Assembly: GCF_042429435.1 (NCBI RefSeq) | Contig: NZ_JBHMAF010000028.1 | DNA from: Ectobacillus funiculus | GTDB lineage: Bacteria; Bacillota; Bacilli; Bacillales; Bacillaceae_G | Length of the DNA: 64,000 bases | Direction: 5' to 3' (one strand) | Translations under genes and position numbers: made by a program | Notes under the pieces: model-generated | Database searches by the model: none | What the model was told of the DNA's origin: nothing | Seen by the model: only the letters and a program-made list of their open reading frames with translations | Shown here: positions 1 through 8,258 of the stretch, in pieces | How positions within the stretch are numbered: position 1 is the stretch's first letter | How the letters are laid out: the number at the start of each line of letters is the position of its first letter

Positions 1-1
1 G

Positions 2-1003
2 ACAGCAACTCTTACAGATAAAGAAATTGATAAGCTATTTGTTATTATTGATCAGTTAAAAGCCAAAGGTGTAGCGATTGTGTATATTTCGCACAGAATG
101 GATGAGATTTTCAAAATTTCCGATCGCTGTACTGTATTCCGGGATGGTCAGTGGGTTAGCAGTATGCCTATTGAAGAGACGAATCCGGACCATTTAGTGA
201 AATTAATGGTAGGGCGTGAACCGAAGGATATATTCCAACGACAGCTTGGCAGCGGCGTAGAGGTGACAGAGAAGGTTCCTATTCTTGAGGTTAAGGGATT
301 ATCTGATAATAAAGTAATAGATAAGATCAACCTACAGGTATATCCCGGGGAAGTGGTAGGACTTGCAGGGTTAGTTGGGGCAGGACGAACAGAGCTCGTT
401 CGAACCATCTTTGGGTCTGTTGCCAATAAATCAGGTGAGATTTGGATTAATGGGAAACAGGTAAACATTGCTTGTCATCGAGATGCAATAGAAAATGGAA
501 TTGCCCTTGTACCCGAAAGCAGAAAAGAACAAGGCTTGTTTCTCGATTTGTCTGTTAAAGAGAATATAGCAATGACAATGCTGCAAAAGTATAGCAGTGG
601 AGGAATTTTAAATTGGAGAGAAATTCATCAAGAGGCGGCAGATTACATTAAGAAGCTACATATTAAAGTTTCATCTCCTGAACAAAAGGTAGTCAATTTA
701 AGCGGTGGCAATCAACAAAAAGTTGTTTTGGCGAAATGGCTTCTCATCCAGCCAAAAGTGCTGCTTCTGGATGAACCGACTCGCGGTGTTGACATAGGGG
801 CCAAAGCCGAGATTTATAAAATTATTGATGAGTTGGCGAAGTCGGGAATGGCTATTCTCATGATTTCTTCCGAGCTTCCAGAGATATTAAGTGTAAGTGA
901 CAGAGTTTTAGTTATGCATGAAGGGAAAATTAGGGCTAACTTGCCAAGAGCTGAAGCAACTCAAGAAAAAATTATGTATTATGCGACGGGAGAGATAGCA
1001 TGA
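2..1003 (+). CDS. Sugar ABC transporter ATP-binding protein, 5'-truncated (RbsA/XylG family)
   Basis: The reading frame is already open at base 2, so the gene begins before the window; 333 C-terminal residues remain. Seen: the end of the first ATPase domain (PTA-type Walker B region followed by VYISHRMDEIF), then a second ATPase domain with a degenerate P-loop region (GLVGAGRTELVR), the signature LSGGNQQKVVLAKW and Walker B VLLLDEPTRGVDIG. The double-ATPase layout and these motifs are those of RbsA, XylG and MglA, which energise pentose/hexose import from the cytoplasmic face. It overlaps the permease gene downstream by 4 bases (ATGA), so they are translationally coupled. Ribose, xylose or another monosaccharide are all possible substrates. 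The xylose genes elsewhere in the window make a XylG role attractive, but the sequence alone does not decide this. Confidence 0.93.
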   Translation, partial: TATLTDKEIDKLFVIIDQLKAKGVAIVYISHRMDEIFKISDRCTVFRDGQWVSSMPIEETNPDHLVKLMVGREPKDIFQRQLGSGVEVTEKVPILEVKGLSDNKVIDKINLQVYPGEVVGLAGLVGAGRTELVRTIFGSVANKSGEIWINGKQVNIACHRDAIENGIALVPESRKEQGLFLDLSVKENIAMTMLQKYSSGGILNWREIHQEAADYIKKLHIKVSSPEQKVVNLSGGNQQKVVLAKWLLIQPKVLLLDEPTRGVDIGAKAEIYKIIDELAKSGMAILMISSELPEILSVSDRVLVMHEGKIRANLPRAEATQEKIMYYATGEIA

Positions 1004-1974
1004 AAACAGACATGTCAGTTTTACAGGCTAATCGTGCGAAGGGAAAATTGAATATTAAAGAGTTATGGAATCAGTACAGCACGATCGTGATTCTTGTGTT
1101 AATGTGTGTCGTTCTGTCAATGCTTACGTCTAATTTTTTAGAGGTGAATAATCTTCTTAATGTATTAAAGCAAATTTCTATTATCGCTATTTTAGCAGCT
1201 GGAATGACATTTGTTATTTTGACTGGCGGAATCGATTTGTCCGTCGGCTCTACAGTTGCATTGTCTGGTGTGATATCGGTTATGCTTTCGCAGCAGGGAG
1301 TTAATGCAATGATTGCGATGGCGGCCGGTGTGGCAATTGGTGTAGCAACTGGATTTGTAAATGGCTATTTAACAGCTAAGGTAAAGCTGCCGGCATTTAT
1401 TGTAACATTAGGGAGCTTTACATACATCAGAGGGCTTGCTTACGTAATTAGTGCAGGATATCCAATCGTATTGACAGATCCGATATTTAAATTTTTTGGC
1501 GCGGGTGATATTGTAGGCATTCCTACACCGATTTTCATTATGGCCTTCATTTATGTCATTACTTTCTTCATTTTAAAATATACGATGTTTGGACGTCATG
1601 TCTATGCAATTGGCGGAAATGAAGAAGCTGCCAGCCTTACTGGAATTAAGGTAGGAGCTACCCTCATTAAAGTGTATGTAATCAGCGGTCTTTTATCAGG
1701 ACTTGCGGGCGTAGTGCTTGCAGGCAGATTGTATTCTGGACAGCCAACAGCCGGTGTTGGTTTTGAACTAGATGCGATTGCCGCTGTTATTCTCGGCGGA
1801 ACAAGCTTTACCGGCGGAGTCGGAACAATTCGCGGAACGATTATTGGAGCACTTATTATGGGGGTTCTTAGCAACGGTCTTACTTTGTTAAACGTGAGCT
1901 ATTATTGGCAGCTTGTTATTAAAGGGGCAGTTATTATTCTAGCTGTTTTGTTGGATCGTTTGCGTACGAAATAA
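1000..1974 (+). CDS. Sugar ABC transporter permease (RbsC/XylH family)
   Basis: A 324-residue hydrophobic protein with about eight to ten membrane segments. It contains the RbsC-family signatures GMTFVILTGGIDLSVG (about residues 70-85), FGRHVYAIGGNEEAA and LDAIAAVILGGTSFTGG. It forms the membrane channel for the ATPase encoded just upstream, with which it overlaps by 4 bases. A terminator-like hairpin follows about 100 bases downstream. No binding-protein gene follows, unlike the B. subtilis rbs operon where rbsB is last; it would have to lie before the window or elsewhere. The substrate cannot be told from the permease alone. Confidence 0.93.
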   Translation: MKTDMSVLQANRAKGKLNIKELWNQYSTIVILVLMCVVLSMLTSNFLEVNNLLNVLKQISIIAILAAGMTFVILTGGIDLSVGSTVALSGVISVMLSQQGVNAMIAMAAGVAIGVATGFVNGYLTAKVKLPAFIVTLGSFTYIRGLAYVISAGYPIVLTDPIFKFFGAGDIVGIPTPIFIMAFIYVITFFILKYTMFGRHVYAIGGNEEAASLTGIKVGATLIKVYVISGLLSGLAGVVLAGRLYSGQPTAGVGFELDAIAAVILGGTSFTGGVGTIRGTIIGALIMGVLSNGLTLLNVSYYWQLVIKGAVIILAVLLDRLRTK

Positions 1975-2072
1975 TGTATTGTTTGTTGTTGAAAAAGACA
2001 ACTCGAAGTACAATGTCGCTGGTTTGAAACGTAGAAAAGGCTAGCGAAAACAATAACTGCAAGAGAAAATAT

Positions 2073-2134
2073 AAAATGGATTGTCATAGAAACCTATGAT
2101 TTTGATAGGTTTTTCCTGGCAGTCCATTTTTTTA
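2073..2134 (+). terminator. Rho-independent terminator after the RbsC-type permease
   Basis: Outer arms AAATGGA (2074-2080) and TCCATTT (2123-2129) enclose an inner hairpin, AAACCTAT with ATAGGTTT. A run of T follows the outer arm. It lies about 100 bases after the permease stop codon. Confidence 0.75.
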
Positions 2135-2136
2135 CA

Positions 2137-2260
2137 ATGAAAGTATAACTGTTGGGGGCGATATCTAGCTCCCACGGCCTACTTCCTTCCGCAAAATAAC
2201 CTTCACCGTAAAAGAAAAAAAGCGCCTTCTGTGGTGAAGAACCTTTTACACCTGGTTCAC
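2137..2260 (+). repeat. Dispersed repeat family R2, copy a
   Basis: It begins with a segment like the left end of family R1 (ATGAAAGTATAAC), then TCTAGCTCCCA (about 2165-2175), then ACCTTCACCGTAAAAG and AAGCGCCTT. The same order is seen at 4846-4905, 13283-13410 and, more diverged, 24500-24650. No coding capacity was seen. Confidence 0.6.
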
Positions 2261-2790
2261 AAAACTTACTAAAAGTTACAATTCAACATTGAACTTACAA
2301 GCTTTGCATCTCCTTTCGGAAACGTGTGCTTCACAGGATTCGCACACTAGAGGACCGCTCTCGCTCAGTCAATAAGGGATATTCTTGCTCCTTATTATAG
2401 GTGTAACCTATCTCTGTAAAGATAACCGCAACCTTCTTCACGATGTTCCAGTTAAACGGTAATCTTATTATACATCCTGTATCCACAAGCTATCAATGTC
2501 TTTTGTATAATTCTTCCACTTTTAGTGTTGTTTTGCAACCAGTCTTCACCTCCTTTTGAAATCATATTTAATCATTTTTGTGAACTTCCAGCAGCTTATT
2601 TGCAGCTGTTGTAACCTCCTGTAGGCGTATCTTCAAATTCCAAATAAGCTGCTACTTGATCCCCTTCAGCAAACAGAGCTTTAATAGGCATTTTGAAGGG
2701 CTGGAGTATTTTTCAGGAGTTAGGTGTATACACTATCTACCAAAGCCTTTAAATTGTGCTCTAAGAGGTTTTAGAGGCAGGGGGGTTGGG
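2261..2790. other. Gene-poor region with degenerate minus-strand reading frames
   Basis: No intact gene was found. On the minus strand a frame starts at ATG 2691 (MPIKALFAEGDQVAAYLEF...) and is broken near 2615, but a shifted frame continues as VTTAANKLLEVHKND and stop. About 15 bases further along the minus strand is a very strong ribosome binding site (AAAGGAGGTG, about 2550-2560), followed only by very short frames. One of these carries a CxxC...CxxC-like segment near 2310-2350. This looks like one or more small genes in decay; I could not name the family. Confidence 0.35.
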
Positions 2791-2815
2791 TATGGGAGAA
2801 AGGAGGCTAAAAGCT

Positions 2816-2989
2816 ATGAAAAAGGATGAGGCCCTAGTAAAAGCTGTTGTCGCTCTCATTGAGAAAGAAAGAAACGCAAATGAAGGAATATTTGTTGGGT
2901 CACCGGAACTTGATGAAGTCATAGGCACATTGATATCCCTTGCTGATGATAAAGAACAGGTGATAGAACATACTTCAAAAGAAATGTAA
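2816..2989 (+). CDS. Small acidic protein of unknown function (57 aa)
   Basis: The start at 2816 is chosen because GAAAGGAGG lies 8-9 bases before it; an upstream in-frame start at 2786 has no such site. The product starts MKKDEALVKAVVALIEKE and is charged and probably helical, with no signal peptide or membrane segment. I do not recognise the family. Its neighbours are a decayed region upstream and a decayed gene end downstream, so the surrounding segment looks unstable. It could be a real small protein or a chance frame; the good ribosome binding site argues for the former. Confidence 0.5.
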   Translation: MKKDEALVKAVVALIEKERNANEGIFVGSPELDEVIGTLISLADDKEQVIEHTSKEM

Positions 2990-3065
2990 CAACTTAAAGA
3001 GTTTAAATTCATAAAAAAATCACCACATTTTTCACCCTGCTTAAATTTTTCCAATTCCCCCAAAA

Positions 3066-3092
3066 AGCTCTCTAAATTTGGAAGAGAGCCCT
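3066..3092 (-). terminator. Minus-strand terminator of a decayed gene
   Basis: Arms GCTCTCT and AGAGAGC flank a short loop. Read on the minus strand, the second arm is followed by TTTTT. It lies 8 bases beyond the stop codon of the gene remnant at 3100-3267. Confidence 0.65.
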
Positions 3093-3099
3093 TTATCAT

Positions 3100-3267
3100 T
3101 CATTTTTGATCGAACACAAATATTTCTTTATATTTTCTCGCTTGTAATTTTTGACCATCCTTAGAAACTACCAAGACAAAAAGCCGTGTATCATCTTTAA
3201 ACTCGCATCCGTCAATAAACGGAAAGAGAACAGCATGACGATCGCAAGGGAAGTACGCTTTCGTGCT
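3100..3267 (-). pseudogene. C-terminal remnant of an unidentified gene
   Basis: An open frame of 55 codons without a start codon begins after an in-frame TAA and ends at a TGA (3100-3102). The translation contains CDRHAVLFPFIDGCEF, then RLFVLVVSKDG and KEIFVFDQK, which has the composition and strand pattern of a real folded domain. A terminator follows directly. I read it as the 3' end of a truncated gene whose 5' part is gone. The family was not recognised. Confidence 0.45.
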
Positions 3268-3455
3268 TTAATAAAATAAATGAAGTCACGCCTTTGCCCT
3301 TCTGTTTATGAACCACAATGTGAGAAAAATAACTATAAGGAAGCAATTGAAGGGAAGAACTGAAAGATATCCGGTATTGCTTGTTCTAATTTTTCTGCTG
3401 CGCACTACAATAATAGTACGTGCAGTAGTTTGTACATCAAAGGGGAGGGGAACAA

Positions 3456-4712
3456 ATGCGCAAAGCAGTGAGTTGGTCTCTTTTCATGTATGTATGTTTC
3501 GGGCTGTTTATATATTGGTATTTATTTTATGGAACAAGCGCGGACATTCCAGAGGCGTATAAGGGAACAAGCGCAGATCCGGCAACGTTTATGAATGCCC
3601 GCGAGCTTATGCTGAGTCAGGAATTTTCTCGCACAAAGTATTTGTTGTTCTTTTTGGCGACACCATTTGAGTGGCTTGTTTTATTCCTGATCCTTGTTCT
3701 TGGTATCTCCAAACGATTTGAGGATTCGGCTAAACTGATTACGAGGCTGCGTGTTGGGCAAGTTGCTATTTACTTCTTTTACTTATCGCTGGTAACGACA
3801 GTTTTAGCGCTTCCCTTTAAATGGATGGGCTATCAAGTGTCAAAATCATATGGGATTTCAACACAAACATTAGCAAGCTGGTTCAAGGATATTGTGATTG
3901 ATTTTTGGGTCAACTTTGGCATCATGCTGTTCGTTGTTGCTACTTTGATGTGGCTGATCCGAAAAAGTGAAAAACGATGGTGGTTCCATGCTTGGGCCTT
4001 GTCTGTACCGTTTACCATTTTTCTAACGTTTATCCAGCCGGTTGTCCTAGACCCTCTGTATAATGACTTTCAGCCATTGCAAAACCAGGAATTGAAACAA
4101 AAAATTCTATCTCTTGCCAGCGAAGCAGATATTCCTGCTGACAATGTATATGAAGTAAATATGTCCGAAAAAACGAAGTCTTTAAATGCATATGTAACAG
4201 GTATCGGATCGAATTCCCGTATCGTACTATGGGATACAACGCTGAAGCAGTTGAGTGAAAACGAGATCTTATTTATTATGGCTCATGAAATGGCGCATTA
4301 CGTGAAAAAGCATATTTATTGGGCTGTAGCCAGCTCGATCGCCATATCATTTGTCGGCCTATATCTCATACATCGCATTTTACAGTTTATCATTGCAAAA
4401 TGGGGGGGCGTACTGAACATACGCACTCTGGCCAGTTTGTCGGTGCTCCCGTTATTTTTTCTTGTTTCCTCCGTACTTTCCTTTGCAGTTAGTCCGGCAG
4501 AAAACTATGTATCTCGTATGGAGGAGCGGGTGTCTGATCAATACGCTATGGAAATGACGGAAGACAAGAAAGCGGCTGTAGAGACCTTTCAAGATCTTTC
4601 CAAAACAAGCTTAAGTCAAGTAAACCCACCAGGACTTGTAAAACTTTTTCTGTATACACATCCAACGATGCTGGAGAGAATTACTTACTTAGAAGAGTAT
4701 GGAAAGAAGTGA
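3456..4712 (+). CDS. yhfN: Membrane-bound M48 (Ste24-like) zinc metalloprotease, YhfN-like
   Basis: 418 residues. The start at 3456 has the site GGGGAGGGGAAC just before it. There are several membrane segments in the N-terminal half (about residues 5-25, 60-80, 95-120, 150-170, 185-205) and two more around residues 290-350. The zinc motif HExxH is present as HEMAHY at residues 277-282, and the third ligand is expected in the EERVSDQYAMEM segment. This is the CAAX-protease/Ste24 family layout and the length of B. subtilis YhfN. It would cleave peptides at the membrane; the natural substrate is unknown. In B. subtilis yhfN lies in the same part of the chromosome as comK and addAB, which supports orthology. 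A terminator follows at 4741. Confidence 0.85.
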   Translation: MRKAVSWSLFMYVCFGLFIYWYLFYGTSADIPEAYKGTSADPATFMNARELMLSQEFSRTKYLLFFLATPFEWLVLFLILVLGISKRFEDSAKLITRLRVGQVAIYFFYLSLVTTVLALPFKWMGYQVSKSYGISTQTLASWFKDIVIDFWVNFGIMLFVVATLMWLIRKSEKRWWFHAWALSVPFTIFLTFIQPVVLDPLYNDFQPLQNQELKQKILSLASEADIPADNVYEVNMSEKTKSLNAYVTGIGSNSRIVLWDTTLKQLSENEILFIMAHEMAHYVKKHIYWAVASSIAISFVGLYLIHRILQFIIAKWGGVLNIRTLASLSVLPLFFLVSSVLSFAVSPAENYVSRMEERVSDQYAMEMTEDKKAAVETFQDLSKTSLSQVNPPGLVKLFLYTHPTMLERITYLEEYGKK

Positions 4713-4740
4713 AGGGAACCGTCTATTTATGATTAACAGG

Positions 4741-4782
4741 TTGACCTAAAAAGGGATGCATATTCCTTCTTAGGTCAATTTC
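4741..4782 (+). terminator. Terminator after the M48 protease gene
   Basis: Perfect 9-base arms TTGACCTAA (4741-4749) and TTAGGTCAA (4770-4778) are followed by TTTCG. Confidence 0.7.
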
Positions 4783-4845
4783 GTTTGTGAAAAAATAGGA
4801 TAAGAACGCAGTAAATTAGCAGGGATATTTTGATTTCTCCGCTTG

Positions 4846-4905
4846 TACTGTAAGAAAGTATAACTTTTCGGGGGTGATGTCTAGCTCCCAAGCTTATTTT
4901 AGGCT
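4846..4905 (+). repeat. Dispersed repeat family R2, copy b (short)
   Basis: It contains TGTAAGAAAGTATAACTTTT followed by GATGTCTAGCTCCCA (about 4876-4890), matching the start of the copies at 2137 and 13283. It is truncated relative to them. The rest of the 4713-5050 gap holds the terminator above and the aceB promoter region. Confidence 0.6.
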
Positions 4906-4986
4906 TATTTTTCCTTAGTGTTCAACTTTTACATAAAAATTTACCATAAAATTCAAAAAACATCTTCCATTTCTGCGAATCTGTTA

Positions 4987-5050
4987 TATAATATAAAACA
5001 GGTAAGGGAATCATGTTATAATACAGAAGATGTAGAAAGGAGTTGGTCAT
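4987..5050 (+). promoter_or_regulatory. aceB promoter region and ribosome binding site
   Basis: Two TATAAT boxes are present, at 4987-4992 and at 5017-5022. The second is preceded by TGT, an extended -10. No clear TTGACA lies at the right distance from either, so the start point is uncertain. The ribosome binding site AAAGGAG lies just before the ATG at 5051. Confidence 0.4.
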
Positions 5051-6640
5051 ATGCCAACACAAACGGCTGGAGTAACAATTACTGAAGAAGCAACAGCTGC
5101 CACCTCTGAAATTTTAACACCGGAAGCATTGGCGTTTATTAAGTCTCTGCATCGGAAATTTAATGGGCGAAGAAAAGAATTGCTTGCGCTTCGCAAGGAA
5201 AAGCAGGAGCGAATCAACGCTGGAGAGCTTCCTAGGTTTTTGAAAGAAACAGAGCATATACGAAACGGTGATTGGACAATTGCTCCGCTGCCGACAGACC
5301 TGCAAGACCGCCGCGTGGAAATTACCGGTCCGGTCGATCGTAAAATGGTTATCAATGCTCTAAACTCCGGTGCGAAAATGTTTATGGCGGATTTTGAAGA
5401 CGCTAACTCTCCTACATGGCACAACAACCTCGAAGGTCAAATCAACTTACGCGATGCTGTCAACCGAACAATCTCACTTAGCCACTCGAATGGAAAACAA
5501 TACAAACTTAACGAAACAACTGCTGTTCTTCTTGTAAGACCGAGAGGATGGCATTTAAACGAGAAACATATTCTCATAGACGGTGAAGAAATCTCCGGAA
5601 GCTTATTTGATTTTGGATTATATTTCTTTCACAACGCAAAGAACTTGCTGGAAAAAGGGAGCGGTCCATACTTTTACCTTCCAAAGCTGCAGAGTCATTT
5701 AGAAGCGAGACTTTGGAATGATGTGTTTGTCTACTCGCAGGAGTATATCGGCATTCCAAACAGTTCCATTAAAGCAACTGTACTTATAGAGACCATTCAT
5801 GCTGCATTTGAAATGGATGAAATTTTGTATGAGCTGCGCGATCATTCTGCGGGTCTCAATTGCGGTCGATGGGATTATATTTTCAGCTTTTTGAAAACAT
5901 TTCGCAAGCTGCCGCAGTTCTTAATTCCAGACCGTGCTCAGGTAACAATGACGGTTCCATTTATGAAAGCATATTGCCTCAAGGTCATTCAAACATGCCA
6001 TCGCCGCAATGCACCAGCAATGGGAGGTATGGCGGCACAAATTCCGATCAAAAATGATCCGGTGGCGAATGAGCAAGCATTCCAAAAGGTGCGTGCCGAT
6101 AAAGAGCGTGAGGCTACGGAGGGTCATGACGGGACATGGGTTGCCCATCCGGGACTTGTGCCGGTGGCAATCGAGGTATTTAATCAGGCGATGGCAACGC
6201 CAAATCAAATTCATGTAAAGCGCGATGATGTTCATGTGACAGAGGAGCAGCTCATCGAGGTGCCTGTTGGAACGATCACAGAACAAGGATTGCGCACCAA
6301 TATTAATGTTGGAATTCAATATATTGCATCATGGCTATGCGGGAGGGGCGCCGCACCTATTTATAACTTAATGGAAGATGCTGCAACAGCGGAAATTTCT
6401 CGGGCCCAGGTATGGCAATGGGTGCGTCATGACGATGGCAAGCTTGAAGATGGTACAAAAATTACGTTCAGACTTGTTGAGCAGCTGCAAGAGGAGGAAA
6501 TGCGGAGAATTCGGCAAGAGGTCGGAGACGAGAATTTTGCGAACGGGCGCTTCGAAGAAGCGGCAGAGTTATTCACGAAACTCGTACGGGATGATGAATT
6601 CGTAGACTTTTTAACACTGCCAGCCTACGACATTCTATAA
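5051..6640 (+). CDS. aceB: Malate synthase A
   Basis: 529 residues, the usual length of malate synthase A. It condenses glyoxylate with acetyl-CoA to malate, the second step of the glyoxylate shunt, in the cytoplasm. Seen: MADFEDANSPTWHN (about residues 117-130), the substrate-binding segment VTMTVPFMKAYCLKVI (about residues 298-313), and GHDGTWVAHPGLVPVA (about residues 358-373), all typical of the family. The start has AAAGGAG before it. Isocitrate lyase follows 50 bases downstream on the same strand and a terminator comes only after that gene, so the two form an aceBA operon. B. subtilis 168 lacks the shunt; its presence here allows growth on acetate or fatty acids. Confidence 0.96.
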   Translation: MPTQTAGVTITEEATAATSEILTPEALAFIKSLHRKFNGRRKELLALRKEKQERINAGELPRFLKETEHIRNGDWTIAPLPTDLQDRRVEITGPVDRKMVINALNSGAKMFMADFEDANSPTWHNNLEGQINLRDAVNRTISLSHSNGKQYKLNETTAVLLVRPRGWHLNEKHILIDGEEISGSLFDFGLYFFHNAKNLLEKGSGPYFYLPKLQSHLEARLWNDVFVYSQEYIGIPNSSIKATVLIETIHAAFEMDEILYELRDHSAGLNCGRWDYIFSFLKTFRKLPQFLIPDRAQVTMTVPFMKAYCLKVIQTCHRRNAPAMGGMAAQIPIKNDPVANEQAFQKVRADKEREATEGHDGTWVAHPGLVPVAIEVFNQAMATPNQIHVKRDDVHVTEEQLIEVPVGTITEQGLRTNINVGIQYIASWLCGRGAAPIYNLMEDAATAEISRAQVWQWVRHDDGKLEDGTKITFRLVEQLQEEEMRRIRQEVGDENFANGRFEEAAELFTKLVRDDEFVDFLTLPAYDIL

Positions 6641-6690
6641 GAAAGCAAGTTATAGGCAATGTATCTTTTATACTATGTAAAGGGGATGAC

Positions 6691-7974
6691 ATGATAATGA
6701 CAAATACAAGAATTCAACAATTACAAGAAAGCTGGGAAATGGACTCTCGTTGGAAAGGAATTACGCGTCCGTATACTGCTGAGGATGTAATTCGTCTGCG
6801 CGGTTCTATTGATATTGAGCATACGCTTGCCCGCCGCGGTGCAGAAAAGCTCTGGAAGGGCCTTCATACAGAGGATTACATCAATGCACTTGGCGCATTA
6901 ACTGGAAACCAGGCGATGCAGCAAGTAAAGGCTGGTTTGAAAGCTATTTACTTGAGCGGTTGGCAGGTGGCGGCAGATGCCAATCTTGCCGGCCACATGT
7001 ACCCAGATCAAAGCTTGTATCCGGCAAACAGCGTGCCAGCTGTTGTAAAACGCATTAACCAGACGCTTCAGCGTGCTGACCAAATTCAGCATATGGAGGA
7101 AAACGGAGAGATTGACTATTTCGTTCCAATTGTAGCTGACGCAGAGGCGGGATTTGGCGGTCAATTGAATGTTTTTGAGCTGATGAAGGGCATGATCGAA
7201 GCGGGAGCTGCCGGTGTCCATTTTGAAGACCAATTATCTTCGGAGAAAAAATGCGGTCACTTAGGCGGAAAGGTGTTACTTCCAACGCAAACAGCGGTAC
7301 GCAACTTAATCTCTGCACGCCTTGCAGCTGATGTAATGGGGGTTCCAACAATTATCGTAGCCCGCACGGATGCTGACGCTGCGGATCTGATCACAAGTGA
7401 TATCGATGACAACGACAAGCCGTTCATTACAGGTGAAAGAACAGCAGAAGGCTTCTTCCGTACGCGTGCGGGTCTCGACCAAGCGATTGCCCGCGGTCTT
7501 GCCTATGCACCATACGCAGATTTAATTTGGTGCGAAACGTCTGAGCCGAATTTAGAGGACGCAAAGCGCTTTGCAGATGCCATCCATGCAAAATTCCCAG
7601 GTAAGCTCTTAGCGTATAACTGCTCGCCTTCCTTCAACTGGAAGAAGAAATTAGATGACAAAACAATTGCAAATTTCCAGCGTGAAATTGCGACATACGG
7701 ATATAAGTTCCAATTCGTAACATTAGCTGGCTTCCATTCTCTAAACTACGGTATGTTTGAGCTGGCGCGCGGCTACAAGGAGCGTGGCATGGCAGCGTAT
7801 TCCGAGCTGCAGCAGGCTGAATTTGCTGCTGAAGAGCATGGCTACAGCGCAACCCGCCACCAGCGCGAGGTCGGAACAGGCTACTTTGATCAAGTAGCTC
7901 AGGTCATTACTGGAGGAACATCTTCAACAACAGCGTTGAAGGGATCTACAGAGGAAGAGCAGTTTACGAAATAA
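6691..7974 (+). CDS. aceA: Isocitrate lyase
   Basis: 427 residues, the normal length for the short bacterial form. It splits isocitrate into glyoxylate and succinate, the first step of the glyoxylate shunt. The active-site signature KKCGHLGGKVL is at residues 186-196, with the catalytic cysteine at 188; the metal/substrate segment VADAEAGFGG (about 148-157) and YNCSPSFNW (about 309-317) are also present. ATG at 6691 has AAAGGGG before it; an in-frame ATG two codons later is an alternative start. It is the second gene of the aceB-aceA unit and ends at a strong terminator. Confidence 0.96.
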   Translation: MIMTNTRIQQLQESWEMDSRWKGITRPYTAEDVIRLRGSIDIEHTLARRGAEKLWKGLHTEDYINALGALTGNQAMQQVKAGLKAIYLSGWQVAADANLAGHMYPDQSLYPANSVPAVVKRINQTLQRADQIQHMEENGEIDYFVPIVADAEAGFGGQLNVFELMKGMIEAGAAGVHFEDQLSSEKKCGHLGGKVLLPTQTAVRNLISARLAADVMGVPTIIVARTDADAADLITSDIDDNDKPFITGERTAEGFFRTRAGLDQAIARGLAYAPYADLIWCETSEPNLEDAKRFADAIHAKFPGKLLAYNCSPSFNWKKKLDDKTIANFQREIATYGYKFQFVTLAGFHSLNYGMFELARGYKERGMAAYSELQQAEFAAEEHGYSATRHQREVGTGYFDQVAQVITGGTSSTTALKGSTEEEQFTK

Positions 7975-7989
7975 GAAACTGATGAGGAG

Positions 7990-8018
7990 GGGTGTCCCGA
8001 AATGAGGGCACCCTTTTT
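7990..8018 (+). terminator. Terminator of the aceBA operon
   Basis: GGGTGTCCC (7990-7998) pairs with GGGCACCC (8006-8013) across a short loop, followed by TTTTT, 16 bases after the aceA stop codon. Confidence 0.85.
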
Positions 8019-8189
8019 GCGAGTGAAAGGAGATGGAATCTGGAAGAAGATATTTAATCTGCCTCAATTCCTATTAAAGCCTTTTCATTTTCTAGCTTAA
8101 TAATATCAATATGCGCAATTTTACTAGATTTTCTGCGCTAGAATCTTAAATTGCATCTGGTAATTTAAGTGATTTGTTGTACGATGGGT

Positions 8190-8218
8190 TTGTTTTCTTA
8201 GCAAAAAAGGAATACAAT
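8190..8218 (+). promoter_or_regulatory. Vegetative-type promoter of the coiled-coil gene
   Basis: TTGTTT (8190-8195) and TACAAT (8213-8218) are separated by exactly 17 bases and lie 40 bases before the start codon at 8259. The 7975-8189 stretch otherwise holds only the aceBA terminator. Confidence 0.55.
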
Positions 8219-8258
8219 AAAGATAGATATGAATTGGTAATTTCAAGGGGGAAAAATC

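Noticed and set aside
3308..3562. 84-codon plus-strand frame before yhfN
   Set aside because: It runs into yhfN in another frame, has no family signature or good ribosome binding site.
5921..6319. 132-codon minus-strand frame inside aceB
   Set aside because: Fully antisense to a well-supported enzyme gene; no independent start signals.
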